A stretch of DNA of 64,000 nt, taken from the NCBI RefSeq assembly GCF_010728725.1, contig NZ_AP022606.1:4712001-4776000 (forward strand), in the 5' to 3' direction. The stretch is from Mycobacterium branderi. Its GTDB lineage: Bacteria > Actinomycetota > Actinomycetes > Mycobacteriales > Mycobacteriaceae. A program made the position numbers and the translations under genes. Numbering within the stretch: the stretch's first letter is position 1; the number at the start of each line of letters is the position of its first letter. Positions 56,011 through 64,000 of the stretch are shown in pieces. The notes beneath the pieces were generated by a model. It saw only the letters and a list, made by a program, of their open reading frames with translations, had not been told where the DNA came from and did no database searches.

Positions 56011-56430
56011 AACAACCTCCTCGAAACAATTACTTGCTGGTTCGTCAACTAACTTAACCCAGCTAATTGGTCTTCAGCAACTTTTTTGGGCGCTTTTCAG
56101 CAACTTCACAATTAACGACGTATCGCAGATCTGAGGAAGGTGTTGCAGGACTTCAGTAGATACTTTCCAGTACTTACTATCGTATTATAGCTGGCTATCG
56201 CTCTACGATTACTTACTGATGCCGCGATCTTTGTATTTCCGTATCCGGTGAATCAGTAAATTATGATCCCTAATGCTGCGGTGACGCTTTCACACCGACA
56301 GCAACGGTAATAGCGTGCGTTTATTCGACGACACTTCGGGTCACTGACTTCTGCCACGGGGTCATACTGATATGCTGACTCGCCTACCCGGCTCACTAAT
56401 GTCCCGTCCGCCGATGGAAGGTTCGCATCA
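56011..56430. other. AT-rich intergenic region
   Basis: About 420 bases with clearly lower GC than the rest of the window and no convincing gene. Short repeated words are visible (TCAGCAACTT twice near 56076-56106, and TACTTACT twice near 56172-56218). It must hold promoters for the mini-protein gene and the small gene that starts at 56431. The composition break suggests acquired or relict DNA. Confidence 0.5.
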
Positions 56431-56757
56431 ATGAGCGCTGCCGCCGATCGTTTCGAGGCCGACGCCGAACGGTCCCGCACACCCGGCAGAGCCGCCCCAC
56501 CCACGTTCCCGGGCTCCGCTGCGGCGACCGAACGCATCACCGTCGGCCAGACACGCGGCCGGAAAACGCGACGCACCGTCGATCTCACGCCGGCCCAGCA
56601 CCGTGCCCTCGACATCTGGCAACGAGATGCCGCCGATCGCCTCGGTCTCGCCCGCGTGACCGGACAAGAGGTGCTGACCGCGCTGATCGACCAGCTGCTG
56701 ACGGATCGCGAACTCTCCGCCCGGATCCAACGCGCCATCCAAGCGGGGCGGCGCTGA
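56431..56757 (+). CDS. Small ribbon-helix-helix-like or plasmid-type protein
   Basis: A 108-residue protein. Residues 1-40 are a disordered Ala/Pro/Arg-rich lead; residues 42-105 read RGRKTRRTVDLTPAQHRALD then DAADRLGLARVTGQEVLTALIDQLL, a beta-strand followed by helices, similar to small DNA-binding proteins often found on mycobacterial plasmids and prophages. A DNA-binding role is inferred. It is alone on its strand, next to the AT-rich segment, which supports a mobile origin. Confidence 0.55.
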   Translation: MSAAADRFEADAERSRTPGRAAPPTFPGSAAATERITVGQTRGRKTRRTVDLTPAQHRALDIWQRDAADRLGLARVTGQEVLTALIDQLLTDRELSARIQRAIQAGRR

Positions 56758-56769
56758 ACCGACGCGCGA

Positions 56770-57339
56770 CTAGCGCCGGCCGGTTAGCTCCCTGATCACT
56801 CGGCACGGGTTACCGGCCGCCAATACGCCCGCCGGCACATCCCTGGTGACGACACTGCCGGCGCCGACAACCGAGTTGTCGCCGATCGACACCCCGGGAC
56901 AGACAATGACTCCGCCCCCGAGCCACACATTGTCGCCGATTGCTATGGGCGACGCGGATTCCCAGGCCTCCCTGCGGGTCTGGTAGTCGTCGACCGGGTG
57001 TTGCGCCGTGAGCAGCTGCACACGGGGACCAATCGACACGTCGTCGCCGATAGTGATCGGCGCGCAGTCCAGCAGGACTGCGTCGTAGTTGAGAAAACTG
57101 TTCGCGCCGACGCTGATGTAGGTCCCGTAATCGCATTGGAATCGCGGCAATATCACCGAACCCTCGCCCAGCGAGCCGAGCAGCTCGTGCAGCAGCTGCC
57201 TTCTGCGCTCGCCGTCGTCGGCCAGGGTCGCGTTGAACGCATCGAGCAGGCGCTGACATGCCCTCCTGCTCTCGACAAGGTCGGGGTCGCTCGCCTGGTA
57301 GAGCGCCCCACGCAGCATCCGCTCCCGCTGACTAACCAT
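56770..57339 (-). CDS. Hexapeptide-repeat O-acetyltransferase (maltose/galactoside type)
   Basis: A 189-residue left-handed beta-helix acetyltransferase. An N-terminal helical part (MLRGALYQASDPDLVESRRAC) precedes hexapeptide repeats from about residue 75 (DYGTYISVGANSFLNYDAVLLDC) to about 180. The catalytic His is in LLTAQHPVDDY and the typical NVWLGGGVIVCPGVSIGDNSVVGAGSVV and ending AGNPCRVIREL are present. It acetylates a sugar or similar hydroxyl from acetyl-CoA. It lies six bases from dinF on the same strand. Confidence 0.88.
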   Translation of the reverse strand: MVSQRERMLRGALYQASDPDLVESRRACQRLLDAFNATLADDGERRRQLLHELLGSLGEGSVILPRFQCDYGTYISVGANSFLNYDAVLLDCAPITIGDDVSIGPRVQLLTAQHPVDDYQTRREAWESASPIAIGDNVWLGGGVIVCPGVSIGDNSVVGAGSVVTRDVPAGVLAAGNPCRVIRELTGRR

Positions 57340-57345
57340 GGCTCC

Positions 57346-60114
<2,769 letters not shown>

Positions 60115-60116
60115 GC

Positions 60117-62795
60117 CTAGTGACGCTCCTTTTCGACCAGCTCATAGGTCTCGATGACGTCGCCTTCCTTGATGTCGTTGTAGCCCAGCGTCAAACCGCA
60201 CTCGTAGCCGTCGCGGACCTCGGTGACGTCGTCCTTTTCCCGTCGCAGCGATTGGACCGTGAGGTTCTCGGCGACCACGATGTTGTCGCGCAGCAGCCGC
60301 GCTTTGGCGTTGCGGCGCATCACACCCGAGGTGACCAGACATCCGGCGATGACACCGACCTTGCTGCTGCGGAACAGCGCGCGGATCTCGGCGCGGCCCA
60401 GCTGGTTTTCCTCGTAGACCGGCTTGAGCATGCCGCGCAGGGCCTTTTCGATCTCGTCGATGGCCTGGTAGATCACCGAGTAGTAGCGGATGTCCACGCC
60501 TTCGCGGTTCGCGAGCTCGGTGGCCTTGCCCTCGGCGCGCACGTTGAACCCGATGATCACCGCGTCGGACGCCGAGGCCAGGTTGACGTTGGTCTCGGTG
60601 ATGCCACCGACACCGCGGTCGATGACGCGCAGCGCCACCTCGTCGTCGACCTGGATTCCCATCAGCGCCTCTTCCAGCGCCTCGACGGTACCGGCGTTGT
60701 CTCCCTTGAGGATCAGGTTCAGCTGGCTGGTTTCCTTCAGCGCCGAGTCCAGGTCCTCCAGGCTGATCCGCTTGCGCGACCGCGCCGCCAGCGCGTTGCG
60801 CTTGCGGGCGCTGCGCCGGTCGGCGATCTGGCGGGCGATGCGGTCCTCGTCGACGACGAGGAAGTTGTCACCGGCGCCGGGCACCGACGTGAAGCCGATG
60901 ACCTGCACCGGCCGCGACGGCAGCGCCGCCTCGACGTCCTCGCCGTATTCGTCGACCATCCGGCGGACCCGGCCGTAGGCGTCGCCGGCCACCACCGAGT
61001 CGCCGACGTGCAGCGTGCCGCGCTGCACCAGCACGGTGGCCACCGGGCCGCGACCGCGGTCCAGGTGCGCCTCGATCGCCACACCCTGGGCTTCCATGTC
61101 GGGGTTGGCCCGCAGGTCCAGTGCCGCGTCGGCGGTCAGCAGCACCGCCTCCAGCAGCGCCTCGATGTTGGTGCCCTGCTTGGCGGAGATGTCGACGAAC
61201 ATCGTGTCGCCGCCGAATTCCTCTGGCACCAAACCGTATTCGGTGAGTTGCCCGCGAATCTTCTGCGGGTCTGCGCCCTCTTTGTCGATCTTGTTGACCG
61301 CCACCACGATCGGCACGTCGGCCGCCTGAGCGTGGTTGATGGCCTCTACCGTCTGCGGCATGACGCCGTCGTCGGCGGCGACCACCAGGATCGCGATGTC
61401 GGTGGCCTTCGCACCGCGGGCACGCATCGCGGTGAACGCCTCGTGACCTGGGGTGTCGATGAAGGTGATCAGCCGTTGGTCGCCGTCGAGGTCCACCGGT
61501 ACCTGGTAGGCGCCGATGTGCTGGGTGATGCCGCCGGCCTCGGCCTCGCGGACGTTGGCCTGGCGGATGGTGTCCAGCAGGCGGGTCTTCCCGTGGTCGA
61601 CGTGACCCATCACGGTCACCACCGGCGGGCGGGTCTGCAGATCCTCCTCGCTGCCTTCATCCTCGCCGTAGGTCAGGTCGAAGGATTCCAACAGCTCGCG
61701 GTCCTCGTCCTCGGGGGACACGACCTGCACGTTGTAGTTCATCTCGCTGCCCAGCAGCTCGAGGGTCTCGTCACCCACAGACTGGGTGGCGGTCACCATC
61801 TCGCCGAGGTTGAACAGCGCCTGCACCAGCGCGGCCGGGTTGGCGTCGATCTTCTCGGCGAAGTCGGACAGCGACGCCCCGCGCGCCAGCCGGATGGTCT
61901 CGCCGTTGCCGTGCGGCAACCGGACGCCGCCGACCACCGGCGCCTGCATCGAGTCGTATTCCTGGCGCTTCTGCCGCTTCGACTTGCGGCCCCGCTTCGG
62001 GGCGCCGCCGGGACGGCCGAACGCGCCGGCCGCACCACCGCGCTGGCCGGGACGACCACCGCCGCCACCCGGCCGGCCGCGGAAACCGCCGGCGGGCGGT
62101 GCCCCGACACCCCCGCCGCCGCCTCGGTAGCCGCCGCCACCGCCGCCCGGACGGCCGCCGGACGGCGCGCCGGGACGGCCACCGGGCCCGGGCCGCGGGG
62201 CACCGGGACGCGGCGGGCGGCCCTGACCTGCGGCTCCGCCGGGACGGGGCGGCATGCTGCCCGGCGACATGCCGGGCCGCGGCGCGCCGGGCCGGGGAGC
62301 GCCGGGACGCGGCGCAGGCGGCCGCGGGATGGGCCGCTCGACGGGCTGCGCCGACGAGAACGGGTTGTTGCCGACGCGCGGCGTGCGGGCGGCCGGCTTG
62401 GGTGCGGGGCTGGGGCCTGGAGCCGGCCGCTGCCCTGGCGTGGCGCCGGGGGTGGGCCCGGGGCGCGTCGGGGGCGGCGCGGCTTGGGGTTGCGCGGCTT
62501 GCGGCGGCGCGGCTTGCGGCTGCGCGGCCGGCGGCTCAGCAGCCGGCGCCTTGGCCTTCTGCGGCGCCGCCTCGGTCTTGGCGGCGGCCTTCGCGGGTGC
62601 GCCGTTGCCGGCAGTCTTCTCCGCGGCCGGCTTGCCACCGCCGAACGACTCGCGCAGTCGGCGCGCAACGGGCGCCTCAACCGTCGAGGATGCCGATTTG
62701 ACGAATTCGCCCTGTTCGCTCAGCCGGGCGAGAACTTCCTTGCTGGTAACACCGAGTTCCTTGGCCAACTCGTGTACGCGGGCCTTGCCTGCCAC
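60117..62795 (-). CDS. infB: Translation initiation factor IF-2
   Basis: An 892-residue IF-2 GTPase that places initiator tRNA on the ribosome. An N-terminal IF2N helix ([28 protein letters not shown]) is followed by a long Ala/Pro/Gly/Arg linker (about residues 55-300) and then the GTP-binding domain with GHVDHGKT (G1), DTPGHEAF (G3) and NKIDKEGAD (G4). Domains II, III and IV complete it. GTG start at 62795 with AGGAGA upstream. Confidence 0.97.
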   Translation of the reverse strand: MAGKARVHELAKELGVTSKEVLARLSEQGEFVKSASSTVEAPVARRLRESFGGGKPAAEKTAGNGAPAKAAAKTEAAPQKAKAPAAEPPAAQPQAAPPQAAQPQAAPPPTRPGPTPGATPGQRPAPGPSPAPKPAARTPRVGNNPFSSAQPVERPIPRPPAPRPGAPRPGAPRPGMSPGSMPPRPGGAAGQGRPPRPGAPRPGPGGRPGAPSGGRPGGGGGGYRGGGGGVGAPPAGGFRGRPGGGGGRPGQRGGAAGAFGRPGGAPKRGRKSKRQKRQEYDSMQAPVVGGVRLPHGNGETIRLARGASLSDFAEKIDANPAALVQALFNLGEMVTATQSVGDETLELLGSEMNYNVQVVSPEDEDRELLESFDLTYGEDEGSEEDLQTRPPVVTVMGHVDHGKTRLLDTIRQANVREAEAGGITQHIGAYQVPVDLDGDQRLITFIDTPGHEAFTAMRARGAKATDIAILVVAADDGVMPQTVEAINHAQAADVPIVVAVNKIDKEGADPQKIRGQLTEYGLVPEEFGGDTMFVDISAKQGTNIEALLEAVLLTADAALDLRANPDMEAQGVAIEAHLDRGRGPVATVLVQRGTLHVGDSVVAGDAYGRVRRMVDEYGEDVEAALPSRPVQVIGFTSVPGAGDNFLVVDEDRIARQIADRRSARKRNALAARSRKRISLEDLDSALKETSQLNLILKGDNAGTVEALEEALMGIQVDDEVALRVIDRGVGGITETNVNLASASDAVIIGFNVRAEGKATELANREGVDIRYYSVIYQAIDEIEKALRGMLKPVYEENQLGRAEIRALFRSSKVGVIAGCLVTSGVMRRNAKARLLRDNIVVAENLTVQSLRREKDDVTEVRDGYECGLTLGYNDIKEGDVIETYELVEKERH

Positions 62796-62861
62796 TACTT
62801 CTCCTGTCCATGAGGCGACAGCGGTGGTGGGCCGCGCCTCGGGTTTAGCTATGACGCATGG

Positions 62862-63224
62862 TCATCGGGACTTCACGGTGTGCTCATGTTCTTTGCTACC
62901 TGTCCTGTTGCCGGGTGCACCGAGCGAATCGACATGCTCGGCCACCGCGGATGTGTCCGGTGAACCGGTGATGCGCAGCGCTCGGGTGAAAGCTCGTCGC
63001 CGGATCGCTTCGCGCGTGCACTGCGGTGAGGGATGCAGCCACGCACCCCGCCCCGGCAGGTTACCTGCTGTGTCAACGATTACGGCATATTTGCCGTTCC
63101 CGGTCGACACAGCCACCACGCGAAGCAGTTCGACGGCCAACTCTCGCTTCCGGCAGCCGACACATGTCCGCACCGGTCCTTCGGTGCGTCGATGCGCCGA
63201 GGCCGAAGTCTCGCGCTGGATCAC
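62862..63224 (-). CDS. YlxR/DUF448 family protein (Rv2840c-like)
   Basis: A 120-residue RNA-binding-like protein. The diagnostic [22 protein letters not shown] starts the domain and [26 protein letters not shown] follows. A basic tail ends it. It lies between nusA and infB, the standard place for YlxR. A role in ribosome or RNA metabolism is inferred. Confidence 0.92.
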   Translation of the reverse strand: MIQRETSASAHRRTEGPVRTCVGCRKRELAVELLRVVAVSTGNGKYAVIVDTAGNLPGRGAWLHPSPQCTREAIRRRAFTRALRITGSPDTSAVAEHVDSLGAPGNRTGSKEHEHTVKSR

Positions 63225-63274
63225 GGCTCAGTTTACCTGCACCGGGCCGGCGCTCAGCACCGGCTGGCCTATTG

Positions 63275-64000
63275 CTACCGGTCGTGGGCCATGCCGTGGC
63301 TGGCCCCGTGTTCCGGCTGGCCAGCGGGGTGTTCCGGTGAATCGCCGCGGATGTCGATGCGCCAGCCCGTCAGCCGGGCAGCCAGCCGCGCATTCTGGCC
63401 CTCCTTGCCGATGGCCAGCGACAACTGGAAGTCGGGCACCACCACCCGCGCGGCCCGCGCCGACTGGTCGATGACCGTGACCGAAACCACCTTGGCCGGC
63501 GAGAGCGCGTTGGCGACAAAGCGGGCCGGATCCTCGTCGTAGTCGATGATGTCGATCTTTTCCCCGGACAACTCGCTCATCACGTTGCGCACCCGTTGGC
63601 CCATCGGACCGATGCAGGCGCCCTTGGCGTTCAATCCGGGAACGTTCGAGCGCACCGCGATCTTCGAGCGGTGCCCGGCTTCGCGCGCGACGGCGACGAT
63701 CTCCACCGACCCGTCGGCGATCTCGGGCACCTCCAGCGAGAACAGCTTGCGCACCAGGTTGGGGTGGGTGCGCGACAGCGTGATCAGCGGCTCGCGTGCA
63801 CCGCGGGTCACCCCGACCACGTAGCAGCGCAGCCGATCGCCGTGCTCGTAGGTCTCGCCGGGGACCTGCTCGGCCGCCGGGATGACGCCTTCGGAACCCT
63901 TTGTCTCGCTTCCCATCCGCACGACGACGAGCCCGCGCGCGTTGGCGCGGCTGTCACGCTGGATGACCCCGGCGACGATTTCGCCCTCCCGGGTGGAGAA
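63275..64000 (-). CDS. nusA: Transcription factor NusA (5' end cut by window)
   Basis: 242 C-terminal residues of NusA. The part visible begins inside the S1 domain ([30 protein letters not shown]...[12 protein letters not shown]), followed by two KH domains ([65 protein letters not shown]). The N-terminal domain lies outside. It regulates pausing, termination and antitermination by RNA polymerase. It is the first gene of the nusA-ylxR-infB-rbfA operon within the window. Confidence 0.96.
   Translation of the reverse strand, partial: FSTREGEIVAGVIQRDSRANARGLVVVRMGSETKGSEGVIPAAEQVPGETYEHGDRLRCYVVGVTRGAREPLITLSRTHPNLVRKLFSLEVPEIADGSVEIVAVAREAGHRSKIAVRSNVPGLNAKGACIGPMGQRVRNVMSELSGEKIDIIDYDEDPARFVANALSPAKVVSVTVIDQSARAARVVVPDFQLSLAIGKEGQNARLAARLTGWRIDIRGDSPEHPAGQPEHGASHGMAHDR

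Noticed and set aside
56253..56738. 161-residue minus-strand frame
   Set aside because: Mostly antisense to the small plus-strand gene at 56431-56757, Arg/Ser-rich, and without a good ribosome binding site; the plus-strand frame has the better protein features.
61900..62640. Repeated GC-rich blocks that look like a DNA repeat
   Set aside because: They are the coding sequence of the Pro/Gly/Arg linker of IF-2, not an independent repeat or CRISPR array.

Overview
The window is a high-GC actinobacterial chromosome segment, almost certainly from a non-tuberculous Mycobacterium. The evidence is a backbone that follows the order I remember for M. tuberculosis Rv2754c to Rv2841c (thyX, dfrA-thyA, Rv2765, fabG5, Rv2771c, Rv2772c, dapB, aldR/ald, Rv2781c, pepR, gpsI, lppU, rpsO, ribF, sirR, ltp1, truB, pptT, Rv2795c, then dinF, Rv2837c, rbfA, infB, ylxR, nusA). 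It also has mycobacterial lipoproteins, a 13E12/DUF222 HNH protein and many FadD/FadE/SDR genes. Synteny statements are from memory, not a search. No rRNA, tRNA, CRISPR array or complete insertion sequence was recognised. Both window ends cut a gene (thyX at the left, nusA at the right).

Layout. 1-4.7 kb: folate/thymidylate genes (thyX, dfrA, thyA) with an M19 dipeptidase-like gene, a JmjC/cupin-type oxygenase and a DivIVA-like coiled-coil gene. 4.8-17 kb: a dienelactone hydrolase and an LLM oxidoreductase on the plus strand, then a long minus-strand run from dapB down to a DUF3237 gene. That run carries a fatty acid module (acyl-CoA ligase, single-chain acyl-CoA carboxylase, TetR, SDR, acyl-CoA dehydrogenase, FabG5) where M. 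tuberculosis has PE/PPE genes. The TetR gene is flanked by two nearly identical 25-base operator candidates. 17-21 kb: an HNH endonuclease-like gene, two tandem small membrane proteins, an SRPBCC protein and another acyl-CoA ligase. 21-30 kb: conserved housekeeping genes (aldR/ald, nitronate monooxygenase, pepR, gpsI, lppU, rpsO, ribF, sirR).

30-48 kb is the accessory centre of the window, placed between sirR and ltp1-truB. It holds two redox and catabolic units. The first is a translationally coupled trio (AurF-like di-iron oxygenase, Baeyer-Villiger-type monooxygenase with a DUF4873-like tail, ferredoxin-ferredoxin reductase fusion) divergent from a TetR gene. The second is a minus-strand run of ten genes: thiolase, SRPBCC, MaoC hydratase, SDR, acyl-CoA dehydrogenase, alpha/beta hydrolase, acyl-CoA synthetase, SDR, TetR and an SDR-Baeyer-Villiger monooxygenase fusion. 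Together these supply every step from a ketone or ester to beta-oxidation and thiolysis. The terminal thiolase is duplicated as ltp1 across another TetR gene. M. tuberculosis keeps only fadE21-ltp1 here, so it may hold a remnant of this unit.

48-64 kb: truB-pptT-phosphoesterase operon, DUF3558 and CocE/NonD hydrolase genes, DUF1802/DUF2277 genes, an enoyl-CoA hydratase, a lipoprotein, and a very small secreted His/Trp-rich protein. An AT-richer intergenic stretch and a small orphan DNA-binding-like gene follow. The window closes with the tightly packed nusA-ylxR-infB-rbfA-Rv2837c-dinF translation operon.
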